A stretch of 40,205 nt of DNA, from positions 1 to 40,205 of the forward strand of contig JAZUOO010000040.1 of NCBI GenBank assembly GCA_045604705.1, given 5' to 3'. Shown here one piece after another: positions 32,585 through 40,205 of the stretch. Every line of letters starts with the position of its first letter. Position 1 is the stretch's first letter. Below the pieces are notes generated by a model, which made no database searches, was not told where the DNA came from, and saw only the letters and a program-made list of their open reading frames with translations. The DNA is from SIG622 sp045604705 (lineage in GTDB: Bacteria; Bacillota; Clostridia; Oscillospirales; CAG-382). Both the position numbers and the translations under genes were made by a program.

Positions 32585-33055
32585 ATGAAATCATTAAGAC
32601 ACGGAAAGATCCTTGAAATAATCGCAAAATACGATGTTGAGACACAGGAGGAATTGACGGAGTATCTCAAAAAAGAGGGCTTTGCAGTAACTCAGGCAAC
32701 GGTTTCAAGAGACATAAAGGCACTAAGGCTCATAAAAACAGCCGCAAACACAGGTGAAAGTGAGAACAAATACAAGTACTCCGTAAACAAATCCGGTGAT
32801 GATTCCGCAGGAATTCCGGAGGTTAAATTCAAAACAATTCTCGGTCATGCCATTGTAAGTACAGACTATGCGGGAAATCTCGTTGTGCTCAAGACTTATG
32901 CAGGTATGGCACAGGCATCCGCTGCGGCAATTGACTCAATGAACATAGATAACATTCTTGGAACTGTTGCCGGTGATGATACCATTCTCATCGTGATGCG
33001 AACCGAAAATGAAGCTTCGGAATTCGTGAGAAAAATAGAAAAACTTACAAAATAG
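32585..33055 (+). CDS. argR: Arginine repressor ArgR/AhrC
   Basis: A 156-residue protein with an N-terminal winged helix (GKILEIIAKYDVETQEELTEYL; TQATVSRDIKALRLIKT) and a C-terminal oligomerisation/arginine-binding domain (LGTVAGDDTILIVMRTENEASEF). It controls arginine genes with arginine as corepressor. AAAGGAG lies 21 bases before the ATG, farther than usual, but GCCG-GATT-CGGC (32563-32574) between them can fold and shorten the distance. This ArgR-RecN pairing is widely conserved in Firmicutes. Confidence 0.94.
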   Translation: MKSLRHGKILEIIAKYDVETQEELTEYLKKEGFAVTQATVSRDIKALRLIKTAANTGESENKYKYSVNKSGDDSAGIPEVKFKTILGHAIVSTDYAGNLVVLKTYAGMAQASAAAIDSMNIDNILGTVAGDDTILIVMRTENEASEFVRKIEKLTK

Positions 33056-33076
33056 TCTTACTTCAACGGAGGACAT

Positions 33077-34744
33077 ATGCTTTCATCGGTACATATAGAA
33101 AATATCGCTCTTATCACATCGCTAAACATTGATTTTAAAAAAGGATTTTCGGTGTTTACCGGTGAAACGGGCGCGGGTAAAAGTATAATTATAGACTCAA
33201 TAGGTTTTGCATTAGGAAACAGAGTCGACAGAGACATAATAAGAAGCGGAGAGGATACTGCATCTGTTGAAGCTTTTTTTTGCGACTTGTCAAAGGAAAC
33301 ACTTGAAAAATGTGCCGAATGTGGAATAGAATCGGACGAGGATGGTTGTATTTTTATAAGAAGAACACTGTCTGCTGACGGAAAGGGAAGTGTCAGAATA
33401 AACGGCAGACAAGTTCCCATATCCATTCTTCGTGAAATATCGGGTTACCTTGTAAACATCCACGGACAGCATCATAACGGAGAGCTTTTGAATCCGGATA
33501 AGCACATAGGTATTCTTGATGCTTACGGAGAAAATCAAATGGAAATTGCGGCATACCGTGAGATTTATTCTGAATACACACAGCTTATGAAAAAGCTGTC
33601 ATCATTGGAAATTGACGAAAAAGAAAAAAAGAGACGAGTAGATATACTGAAATTTCAGATAGACGAGATAAAAAAAGCAAAGCTCCAAAAAGGCGAAGAG
33701 GAGGACTTAAATCTCCAAAAAAACAAAATAAGAAATGCCGAAAAAATCTCCAAAAACGTAAATACTGCCTACGATGCTCTCTACGGAGGTTCGGGCAGCG
33801 TAACCGAAAAAATGGACAGAGCCGTAAATGCGGTAAAGGCGGTAAGCGATATTATTCCAAATTCCGAAGAATACATGGAACAGCTTGAAGATTTCAAATA
33901 CAGGATAATGGATATTGCCGAGCTTCTCTACGAAAACATAGACGGCACAGAGGATGATCCGGATACAGTACTTGACAGAATAGAATCAAGACTCGACGTT
34001 ATAAGCAAGCTCAAAATGAAGTATGGTTCAGACATAGAGCAGATACTTGACTACCTCAAAAACTGCGAATCCGAGCTTTCTGAAATTGAGTTGTCGGATG
34101 TACTTTCCCAGGAGATAAAAAATAAGATCCGTGATATTACTCCAAAGATGGAAAAAGCCGCAAAGAATCTGACGGATAAAAGGGTAAGATGTGGCAAGAG
34201 AATGTCAAAACTCATTATGGAGGAACTGAAATTCCTTGATATGAACGGCGTAAGATTCGAGGTAAACGTAACATCAGATGGCTATTCTTCCATGGGTGCC
34301 GACAAGGTTGAATTTCTTGTGAGCACAAATGCGGGTGAGCCCTTGAAATCCCTGCAAAAGACAGCCTCAGGCGGTGAGCTTGCAAGACTTATGCTTGCAA
34401 TAAAGTGCGTCATTGCCGAAAAGGACAGCGTTGAAACCATGATATTTGACGAGGTGGATACAGGGGTTTCAGGAAAGACATCAAGAAAGCTTGGGCTTAA
34501 ACTTCTGCAGATTTCTAATGACAGAGAAGTCTTGTGCGTAACCCATTCCGCACAGATAGCGTCCCTTGGAGACTGCCATTTCTATGTATCAAAATCGGAA
34601 ATGTCGGGTAGAACATCCACAAGCATTTCCGAGCTTTTCGGCGAAGACAGAACTAATGAGGTTGCAAGAATAATATCCGGAATCGGCGTTACCGACTCTG
34701 CAAGGGAAGCGGCAAGGGAACTTATAGAAAACAAAGCACTTTAA
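33077..34744 (+). CDS. recN: DNA repair ATPase RecN
   Basis: A 555-residue SMC-like protein with Walker A GETGAGKSIIIDS near the start, long coiled-coil stretches in the middle, ABC signature ASGGELARLMLAIK and Walker B MIFDEVDTGVSG near the C-terminus. RecN acts early in double-strand break repair. GGAGG precedes the ATG, 21 bp after argR. Confidence 0.96.
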   Translation: MLSSVHIENIALITSLNIDFKKGFSVFTGETGAGKSIIIDSIGFALGNRVDRDIIRSGEDTASVEAFFCDLSKETLEKCAECGIESDEDGCIFIRRTLSADGKGSVRINGRQVPISILREISGYLVNIHGQHHNGELLNPDKHIGILDAYGENQMEIAAYREIYSEYTQLMKKLSSLEIDEKEKKRRVDILKFQIDEIKKAKLQKGEEEDLNLQKNKIRNAEKISKNVNTAYDALYGGSGSVTEKMDRAVNAVKAVSDIIPNSEEYMEQLEDFKYRIMDIAELLYENIDGTEDDPDTVLDRIESRLDVISKLKMKYGSDIEQILDYLKNCESELSEIELSDVLSQEIKNKIRDITPKMEKAAKNLTDKRVRCGKRMSKLIMEELKFLDMNGVRFEVNVTSDGYSSMGADKVEFLVSTNAGEPLKSLQKTASGGELARLMLAIKCVIAEKDSVETMIFDEVDTGVSGKTSRKLGLKLLQISNDREVLCVTHSAQIASLGDCHFYVSKSEMSGRTSTSISELFGEDRTNEVARIISGIGVTDSAREAARELIENKAL

Positions 34745-34762
34745 TTAAACGGAGGTGACAAC

Positions 34763-35011
34763 ATGAAAAAGAGTGTCAGCAACGCATTGTGGACAGCAAG
34801 AATAAGCTGTTCTCTTGGGGCAGTACTGTTTGCACTATTACAAATTTTCGGCGTATGGAACAAAGCCAATTTCGTTGCAATACCGCTACTTGCAATATCT
34901 CTCATACTTCAGACAGTACAGGAATGGAAGGATCGCAGAGGTGTTGCAATATTTTCACTTGTCGCGGTAGTATTCGTGTTTGTCTGCACGGTTGCAATAA
35001 TACTTCTTTGA
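34763..35011 (+). CDS. Small membrane protein (82 aa), unknown function
   Basis: Three hydrophobic segments (about 12-30, 37-50, 61-81) with a short charged loop QEWKDRRG. GGAGGTG precedes the ATG and the gene follows recN by 18 bp, so it is probably cotranscribed. Its layout is like the small membrane protein at 17522-17770 (charged loop before the last helix), but the sequences are not clearly homologous. No family recognised. Confidence 0.7.
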   Translation: MKKSVSNALWTARISCSLGAVLFALLQIFGVWNKANFVAIPLLAISLILQTVQEWKDRRGVAIFSLVAVVFVFVCTVAIILL

Positions 35012-35046
35012 CCGGACAAAAAGCAAAATTTGAAAGGAAACAATAA

Positions 35047-35907
35047 ATGAGAGCACTTTTCGGACCGGGAGGCAACTCCCAAAGCTTTTACGACGAAGGC
35101 TTTAAGAAAACAGAGCAGGCACCGGGTTGGGTAAAATCCAAAGGTCTCGATGCCTATGAATACGAAGGCGGACAGGGAATTAGAGGAAATATAGAAACAT
35201 TTGCCAAAATAGGTGACGAAGCTGAAAAGAACGGCATAAAATTGTCCGTTCACGCACCCTACTTTATCTCACTTTCATCCGTCGAAGAAGAGAAAAGACT
35301 CGGTAGTGCAAAGTACTTCATCGACAGTGCAAGATGTGCAAAGGCTCTTCGTGCAGAAACCATCGTTATTCACGCCGGAAGTACAGCAAAGCTTGACAGG
35401 GGAGTAGCCCTTGAATACGCAAAGGCTGCACTTCTTCATGCCATCGAAAAGCTTCACGAGGAAGATCTCTATGACGGCATTCTTCTCGGAATCGAAACTA
35501 TGGGAAAAGTCAATCAGCTTGGCACTCTCGACGAAGTAATCGAAATGTGCAAGGTTGATAAAAATGTTCGTCCCGTTGTTGATTTCGGGCACATGAATGC
35601 AAGAGAACTCGGCGGCGTATTCAGAAGTGCCGATGATTACAAGCGTATTTTCGACAGAATCGGAACCGAGCTTTGTCCCGAATATGCCGATAAGCTCCAC
35701 TGTCACTTTTCAAAGATAGAATACACAAAGGGCGGCGAGAAAAAGCATCTCACATTCACGGATACACAGTACGGACCCGACTTTGAGCCTCTTATGAAAG
35801 CAATAGCAGACCTAGGAGTATCACCGACAATTATCTGCGAATCCGACGGTACAATGGCAGAGGATGCTTTTGCCATGAAGAGCGAATATTTAAAACACCT
35901 CGGATAA
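35047..35907 (+). CDS. nfo: Endonuclease IV-family AP endonuclease
   Basis: A 286-residue TIM barrel with endonuclease IV metal-ligand motifs: SVHAPYF, VIHAGS, LGIETMGK, VDFGHMNAR, LHCHFSK and IICESDG at the end. Endonuclease IV cleaves abasic sites in base excision repair. Location after recN fits a repair role. Some residues differ from canonical Nfo, so a related xylose isomerase-like barrel is an alternative. Confidence 0.82.
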   Translation: MRALFGPGGNSQSFYDEGFKKTEQAPGWVKSKGLDAYEYEGGQGIRGNIETFAKIGDEAEKNGIKLSVHAPYFISLSSVEEEKRLGSAKYFIDSARCAKALRAETIVIHAGSTAKLDRGVALEYAKAALLHAIEKLHEEDLYDGILLGIETMGKVNQLGTLDEVIEMCKVDKNVRPVVDFGHMNARELGGVFRSADDYKRIFDRIGTELCPEYADKLHCHFSKIEYTKGGEKKHLTFTDTQYGPDFEPLMKAIADLGVSPTIICESDGTMAEDAFAMKSEYLKHLG

Positions 35908-35919
35908 AGGAGAGGTAAA

Positions 35920-36999
35920 ATGACAAGAACCGAAAAAATAAGATGCAAGCTGGAAAATACCGAAACAGCTCTCCTTATTACATCAAACAGCAACAGACTT
36001 TACGCTTCGGGTTTTAAATCCTCTGCGGGCTTTATGCTTGTATCAAAGGAAAAAAGTGAGCTCTACCTTGATTCCAGATACTGCGAAATGGCAAAAATTG
36101 ATAAAGAAAAAGGTAAACTGCAGCCTGAAACGGAAATATATCTGATAGAGAAAAAAAGGCGGGAATACATAAGGGATTTCTGCGAAAAATACAAAATTAA
36201 AACACTTTTGTGTGAGGAGAGAAGCCTTACCGTATATGAATACAAACAGCTTGAAAGCGAGGTAAATGAATTCTGTAAGCTTTCGGGTATGGGAACAATC
36301 ATTGAGGATTGCAGAATCTCAAAGGACGACGAGGAAATTGCCAAAATAAAAGCGGCACAAAAAATCACCGACAAGGCTTTTTCGCATATTCTCGGTTTTA
36401 TAACGCCCGATGTCACCGAAACGGATATAGCTCTTGAGCTTGAATGCTTTATGAGAAGAAGCGGAGCAGACAGTGTTGCATTTGAAACCATATGTGTATC
36501 CGGAGCAAAGTCTTCATTGCCTCACGGCAAACCCGAAAACGTAAAAGTCGGTAAAGGTTTTCTTACCCTTGACTTCGGTGCGAGAGTGGACGGATACTGT
36601 TCGGATATGACAAGAACAGTTTGCATAGGTAAACCGAACGATGATATGAAAAGGGTTTACAATACCGTTGTTGAAGCTCAAAATAAAGCATTTTCCGAAA
36701 TATTTGCAGGAGTTACCGGGAAAAGGGTGGATTCTGCTGCAAGAGATTTTATATACTCAAGCGGTTACAAGGGCTGCTTCGGTCATAGCCTCGGACATTC
36801 TCTTGGTATAGACATTCACGAAAGCCCGAATTTTTCGCAAAATTGTGATATTGAGATTCCGAAAGGTGCTGTTTTAAGTGTCGAACCGGGGATATATCTG
36901 GAGGGGAAATTTGGTGTAAGAATTGAAGATATTGTAAAAATTTCGGATTTTGGCTATGAAAACCTTACAGAAAGTACCAAAGAATTGATAATAATTTGA
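35920..36999 (+). CDS. M24-family metallopeptidase (Xaa-Pro aminopeptidase-like)
   Basis: A 359-residue protein with an N-terminal creatinase-type domain and the pita-bread catalytic domain. Dinuclear metal ligands are all present: Asp218, Asp229 (DFGARVDGYCSDMTRT), a His in GHSLGHSLG (289-293), Glu322 (VEPGIYLEG) and Glu336 (GVRIED). It probably removes N-terminal residues before proline or cleaves X-Pro dipeptides. AAAGGAG precedes the ATG. It lies directly before efp, a common clostridial arrangement. Confidence 0.92.
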   Translation: MTRTEKIRCKLENTETALLITSNSNRLYASGFKSSAGFMLVSKEKSELYLDSRYCEMAKIDKEKGKLQPETEIYLIEKKRREYIRDFCEKYKIKTLLCEERSLTVYEYKQLESEVNEFCKLSGMGTIIEDCRISKDDEEIAKIKAAQKITDKAFSHILGFITPDVTETDIALELECFMRRSGADSVAFETICVSGAKSSLPHGKPENVKVGKGFLTLDFGARVDGYCSDMTRTVCIGKPNDDMKRVYNTVVEAQNKAFSEIFAGVTGKRVDSAARDFIYSSGYKGCFGHSLGHSLGIDIHESPNFSQNCDIEIPKGAVLSVEPGIYLEGKFGVRIEDIVKISDFGYENLTESTKELIII

Positions 37000-37007
37000 A
37001 AAAGTAC

Positions 37008-37036
37008 TTGCTTTTTTTGAAATATTGTAGTATAAT
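37008..37036 (+). promoter_or_regulatory. Promoter of efp
   Basis: TTGCTT (37008-37013) and TATAAT (37031-37036), 17-bp spacing. Confidence 0.7.
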
Positions 37037-37092
37037 AAATAAGTAAATTTTTGCGTATGCCATGCATACGGTATATATATGGAGGATATGAT

Positions 37093-37656
37093 ATGATATC
37101 AGCAGGAGATTTCAAAAACGGAATTACATTTGAATGGGACGGGAAGGTTTGCCAGATCGTTGAATTTCAGCACGTAAAACCCGGTAAGGGAGCAGCTTTT
37201 GTAAGAACAAAGCTTAGAAACGTAATTACCGGTGCGGTAATCGAAACATCTTTCAACCCAACCGAAAAGTTCCCCACAGCACTGGTTGAAAGAAAGGATA
37301 TGCAGTATCTTTACACAGACGGCGAGCTCTACTACTTCATGGATATGGAATCCTTTGAACAGATTCCCGTAAATGCAGATCTTCTCGGCGATAACTTCAG
37401 GTTCGTTAAGGAAGAAATGATGTGTAAGATCTGTTCCTACAAAGGTAACGTATTTGCTATCGAACCTCCCATGTTTGTTGAGCTCGAAGTAACAGAAACA
37501 GAGCCGGGCTTCAAGGGTGACACAGCGACAGGTGCAGCAAAGCCTGCAACACTTGAAACAGGTGCTGAAATTAAGGTTCCTCTCTTTATCAACATCGGTG
37601 ACGTGCTTAAGATTGACACAAGATCATCGGAATACATTGAAAGAGTAAATAAGTAA
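37093..37656 (+). CDS. efp: Translation elongation factor P
   Basis: A 187-residue protein with the KOW-like N-domain and two OB domains. The tip loop HVKPGKGAAFVR carries Lys32, the residue modified in Firmicutes EF-P. EF-P relieves ribosome stalling at polyproline. The start was set after GGAGG at 37093; an upstream in-frame ATG at 37051 lacks a site and lengthens the protein beyond family size. Confidence 0.96.
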   Translation: MISAGDFKNGITFEWDGKVCQIVEFQHVKPGKGAAFVRTKLRNVITGAVIETSFNPTEKFPTALVERKDMQYLYTDGELYYFMDMESFEQIPVNADLLGDNFRFVKEEMMCKICSYKGNVFAIEPPMFVELEVTETEPGFKGDTATGAAKPATLETGAEIKVPLFINIGDVLKIDTRSSEYIERVNK

Positions 37657-37693
37657 TTTTTATTAAAAATTCAAATTCCAAGGAGGGCAAGTT

Positions 37694-38002
37694 ATGACAA
37701 TCAGCGAAAAGGTAGCACATCTCAAGGGTGTGATGGAAGGCATGGATTACGATGTAACAACAAACGAAGGAAAGCTCATTTCTCTTATCGTTGACGTTCT
37801 TGCGGATATGTCCGATGAGATTGACGTTATTACAGATGACGTAGACACACTTTTCGACTACTGTGACGAGCTCGATGAAGACCTCGGTGAGGTTGAAGAA
37901 GTTCTCTTCGAATGCGATGACGACTGCGATTGTGACTGTGATTGTGATGATTGCGATGACGAATGTGAATGCGGTTGCTGCTGCGAGGAAGAAGACAAGT
38001 AA
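37694..38002 (+). CDS. CD1247-like small acidic protein with a Cys/Asp-rich tail
   Basis: A 102-residue protein with a helical N-terminus (ISEKVAHLKGVMEGMDYDVTTNEGKLISLIVDVLADM), as I recall from the 'CD1247 N-terminal domain' family of Clostridia. The C-terminal ~30 residues are almost only Asp, Cys and Glu (CDCDCDCDDCDDECECGCCC). This is an extreme metal-binding composition, most likely for zinc or other soft metals. GGAGGG precedes the ATG. It sits between efp and ackA. Function unknown. Confidence 0.8.
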   Translation: MTISEKVAHLKGVMEGMDYDVTTNEGKLISLIVDVLADMSDEIDVITDDVDTLFDYCDELDEDLGEVEEVLFECDDDCDCDCDCDDCDDECECGCCCEEEDK

Positions 38003-38019
38003 TAGTATCAAAGTTAAGG

Positions 38020-38053
38020 TTACGCTCTTTCACCTCGAAGGGGCGTAATTTCC
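38020..38053 (+). terminator. Weak terminator or attenuator before ackA
   Basis: TTACGCTC (38020-38027) pairs with GGGCGTAA (38041-38048) followed by TTT; the T-run is short. Confidence 0.4.
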
Positions 38054-38101
38054 ATGAACACGTTTAAATAATATCTTTACATATTGAAAGGAATTATCAA
38101 A

Positions 38102-39301
38102 ATGAAGATTCTTGTTATTAACGCAGGAAGCTCCTCTGTTAAGTATCAGGTATTCGATATGGACGATGAGTCCGTACTCGCAAAGGGTATCTGCGAACAG
38201 ATCGGCGACGAAATGGGTTCTTTTACATATAAGGTACCCGCAACAGATTACAAGTATGAAGAACAGATTAAGATGGCTAACCACAGCGAAGCAATAAAGC
38301 TCGTTATGGACAACCTCGTTTGCGAAAAGCACGGTGTTATCAAATCCTTTGACGAGATTTCTGCTGTAGGTCACAGAGTACTTCACGGTGCAGATAAGTT
38401 CTCCGGTTCCGTTATCGTAACCGATGAAGTTATTGATACTATCGTTGAATGCTGCGAACTCGGACCGCTTCACAATCCTCACAACCTCACAGGTATCAGA
38501 GCTTGTAAGGAGCTTATGCCCACAAAGCCCCAGGTTGCCGTATTTGATACAGGCTTCCATCAGACGATGCCCAACTACGCATATATGTATGCGCTTCCCT
38601 ATAAGTACTATGAAAAGTACAAGATCAGAAGATACGGCTTCCACGGTACATCCCACCGATATGTATCCATGAGAGCTGCCGATATGCTTGGCAGAAACGA
38701 TGCTAAGGTTGTAACCTGCCACCTCGGTAATGGTTCTTCCATTTCTGCTGTTGACAGCGGTAAGTGCTTTGATACAACAATGGGTCTTACACCTCTTGAA
38801 GGTATCATGATGGGTACACGTTGCGGTTCCATCGACCCTGCAATTGTTCCGCTTCTTATGAAGAAGGAAGGTCTTGATGCTGACGGCATCGACAAGGTTA
38901 TGAACAAGCAGTCCGGTATTCTGGGTATCTTTGAAAAGACAAGCGATAACAGAGCAATTGAAGAAGCTGCAAGAAACGGCGACGAAAGAGCAAAGCTCGT
39001 TGAAAGCATGATCTGCCACCAGCTCACAAAGTACATCGGTGGATTCGCTGCAGCTATGGGCGGCATTGACGCTATCGTATTCTGCGGTGGTATCGGTGAA
39101 AACAATCCCCAGTACAGATCAAGAGTTGCAGAAAAGCTTGGTTTCCTCGGGGTTAAGATTGACGAAGAACTCAATGCTAAGGCAAAGAGAACTTCTGTTG
39201 AATACGATATTTCTGCTCCCGATGCAAAGGTTCGTGTTCTTGTAATTCCCACAAACGAAGAACTTATGATTGCGAAAGACACTCTTGAACTTGTAAAGTA
39301 A
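38102..39301 (+). CDS. ackA: Acetate kinase
   Basis: A 399-residue protein of the sugar kinase/acetokinase fold. It has the acetokinase signature MKILVINAGSSSVKYQVFD at the N-terminus, GHRVLHGA, GFHGTSHRYVS, CHLGNGSS and FCGGIGEN for phosphate binding. It makes ATP and acetate from acetyl phosphate, central to clostridial fermentation. AAAGGA precedes the start; an in-frame ATG six codons upstream is less well placed. pta is not adjacent. Confidence 0.97.
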   Translation: MKILVINAGSSSVKYQVFDMDDESVLAKGICEQIGDEMGSFTYKVPATDYKYEEQIKMANHSEAIKLVMDNLVCEKHGVIKSFDEISAVGHRVLHGADKFSGSVIVTDEVIDTIVECCELGPLHNPHNLTGIRACKELMPTKPQVAVFDTGFHQTMPNYAYMYALPYKYYEKYKIRRYGFHGTSHRYVSMRAADMLGRNDAKVVTCHLGNGSSISAVDSGKCFDTTMGLTPLEGIMMGTRCGSIDPAIVPLLMKKEGLDADGIDKVMNKQSGILGIFEKTSDNRAIEEAARNGDERAKLVESMICHQLTKYIGGFAAAMGGIDAIVFCGGIGENNPQYRSRVAEKLGFLGVKIDEELNAKAKRTSVEYDISAPDAKVRVLVIPTNEELMIAKDTLELVK

Positions 39302-39314
39302 TTCCAATATTTTT

Positions 39315-39342
39315 GGGCACTCTGTTTCGGGTGCCCTTTTTT
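39315..39342 (+). terminator. Terminator of ackA
   Basis: GGGCAC (39315-39320) pairs with GTGCCC (39331-39336), followed by six Ts. Confidence 0.88.
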
Positions 39343-39355
39343 AAAAGGAGATAAA

Positions 39356-39949
39356 ATGAAAAAGTTTATCACAATACTGCTCATTTTAAGTTTTCTTTTT
39401 GCTTTTGCGGGATGTGTCAAAATCGATTCAGGAGCTGAGGGAACATTGTCGGGAATGATTAAGGATGAATTTGCGTATGATTATATTATGCCCGATGAAA
39501 CGTATGCAAAAAACACTGAGACTGATAATGACGAAGAAATAATAACCGTAACCGATGAGTCGAAAATTCCGTCAACGGATGAATACACACTTGACATTGA
39601 CGGGACTTATACCTCAGCCGACGACGTTGCTTTGTATATCTATCTGTACGATGTGCTTCCCGACAACTTCATGACAAAAGACGAGGCAAGGGAGCTTGGC
39701 TGGACAGGCGGCGGACTTGAGGACTATGCTGCGGGAATGTGTATCGGCGGCGACTATTTCGGAAACTACGAGGGACTTCTCCCAAAGGAGCAGGGAAGAA
39801 CCTATACCGAATGTGATATAAATACCCTTGGTGAGGATTCAAGAGGTGCGGAAAGAATAGTATTCTCCAATGACGGACTTATTTTCTACACCGATGACCA
39901 CTATGAGAGCTTTGTTCTCCTCTATGACGAGGACGGAAAAGCGGCGTAA
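39356..39949 (+). CDS. Lipoprotein with a barnase-type ribonuclease domain
   Basis: A 197-residue protein with signal peptide and lipobox FAGC (lipidated Cys20), an acidic linker to ~80, then a domain of the microbial RNase N1/T1 family closest to barnase. LPDNFMTKDEARELGW, IGGDYFGNYEGLLPK, RTYTECDIN, SRGAERIVFS and DHYESF align with barnase. The catalytic set is present: Lys108 (barnase K27), Glu152 (E73), Arg163 (R83), Arg167 (R87), His182 (H102). The guanine-loop and barstar-contact Arg59 is replaced by Tyr138, while Glu139 (E60) is kept. No barstar gene follows. An extracellular RNase anchored to the membrane is the likely role. Confidence 0.85.
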   Translation: MKKFITILLILSFLFAFAGCVKIDSGAEGTLSGMIKDEFAYDYIMPDETYAKNTETDNDEEIITVTDESKIPSTDEYTLDIDGTYTSADDVALYIYLYDVLPDNFMTKDEARELGWTGGGLEDYAAGMCIGGDYFGNYEGLLPKEQGRTYTECDINTLGEDSRGAERIVFSNDGLIFYTDDHYESFVLLYDEDGKAA

Positions 39950-40023
39950 AAAAAGCTGTACCCAAAGTGTGAGTGTTCCTAAGTACAGTAGATAGGAATA
40001 CGAGCATTGCGAGGCAAGAAGAT

Positions 40024-40058
40024 GAGGAAAACTCAGTAAAATGGGTTTTCCTCTTTTC
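40024..40058 (+). terminator. Terminator after the barnase-like gene
   Basis: GAGGAAAAC (40024-40032) pairs perfectly with GTTTTCCTC (40045-40053), followed by TTTTCTT. It also lies upstream of the IS200-like end and could shield it from read-through. Confidence 0.85.
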
Positions 40059-40125
40059 TTATACAACGAAAACCACCAGCAGAGCTGGTGGTTCCAAAAA
40101 GCTTTAGCTATGCGTAGAAAAAATA

Positions 40126-40183
40126 CCTCCTTTGATGTATAATAAAGTTGGTCTGCCAACCAAACAAAAAACATCAAAGGAGG
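40126..40183 (+). promoter_or_regulatory. Hairpin that can sequester the transposase ribosome binding site
   Basis: CCTCCTTTGATGT (40126-40138) pairs perfectly over 13 bp with ACATCAAAGGAGG (40171-40183), which contains the AAAGGAGG site. GTTGG/CCAAC (40147-40160) stacks inside. TATAAT at 40138-40143 would start native transcripts beyond the first arm, so only read-through transcripts would fold and be silenced. Confidence 0.7.
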
Positions 40184-40191
40184 ATCAAGTC

Positions 40192-40205
40192 GTGAAACTT
40201 GACAC
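40192..40205 (+). CDS. tnpA: Start of an IS200/IS605-type transposase TnpA (cut by window end)
   Basis: GTG start 8 bases after AAAGGAGG; only the first four residues (VKLD) are visible. These fit the VKLDTN... start I recall for TnpA of this family. The identification rests mainly on the upstream palindrome and leader. Confidence 0.6.

Larger units (their letters stand above)
40059..40205 (+). mobile_element. Left end of an IS200/IS605-type insertion sequence (truncated by window)
   Basis: AACCACCAGC-AGA-GCTGGTGGTT (40071-40093) is a subterminal palindrome typical of the ssDNA-recognised left end. It is followed by a short leader and a transposase start at the window edge. The exact left boundary and target tetranucleotide were not determined. 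Confidence 0.7.

Noticed and set aside
38030..39019. Long minus-strand open frame (329 codons) opposite ackA
   Set aside because: It is fully antisense to a clear acetate kinase gene, has no ribosome binding site, and its composition follows the complementary codon bias.

Overview
The window looks like a chromosomal segment of an anaerobic, fibre-associated Clostridia species, probably in the Oscillospiraceae/Ruminococcaceae. The reasons are moderate-to-low GC, strong AAAGGAGG ribosome binding sites, type I dockerin proteins, a FabK-type FASII operon, a T-box leader, an Rrf2/NifS/IscU iron-sulfur set and a dxs-tlyA-argR-recN run. This is inferred from gene content; no rRNA or tRNA gene was seen to confirm it.

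Layout. At 1-900 are the tail of a dockerin protein and a gene-poor stretch. At 890-3443 (minus) is a small catabolic-looking cassette: a type I dehydroquinase-like protein, an SDR and a PIG3-type quinone reductase, divergent from an AraC regulator (3569-4378). At 4480-5650 a HEPN-like/CBS protein sits among apparent gene remnants. At 5744-13388 (minus) lies a FASII operon in transcript order fabH-acpP-fabK-fabD-fabG-fabF-fabZ-accD-accA, without accB and accC, headed by a TetR gene (13662-14261). Four copies of a GCACACAGTGTGC-like palindrome flank the TetR gene and fabH, so autoregulation and FASII control by this TetR are likely. At 14648-17264 (minus) is rrf2-nifS-iscU, with a CCTAT-N7-ATAGG element over the nifS promoter. 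At 17431-18007 a MITE-like unit with 33-bp imperfect inverted ends carries a small membrane protein and ends in the cysE stop codon. cysE, a DUF5714 gene and a small zinc-ribbon lipoprotein follow.

At 20792-23262 a T-box leader (UAC specifier candidate) precedes an MBL-fold hydrolase and tyrS. Next come a second dockerin protein (minus), rpsO-pnp, a DUF1292 gene, a candidate structured RNA (28510-28725), tcdA, then dxs-tlyA-argR-recN, a small membrane protein, an endonuclease IV family gene, an M24 peptidase, efp, a CD1247-like acidic/Cys-rich protein and ackA. The window closes with a lipoprotein carrying a barnase-type RNase domain and the left end of an IS200/IS605-type element.

Three interspersed repeat families fill gaps inside the minus-strand operons. 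Most genes are ordinary housekeeping functions. The parts deserving a second look are the TetR/FASII operators, the T-box-MBL-tyrS arrangement, the structured RNA, the inverted-repeat unit, the HEPN-CBS protein and the barstar-less barnase lipoprotein.
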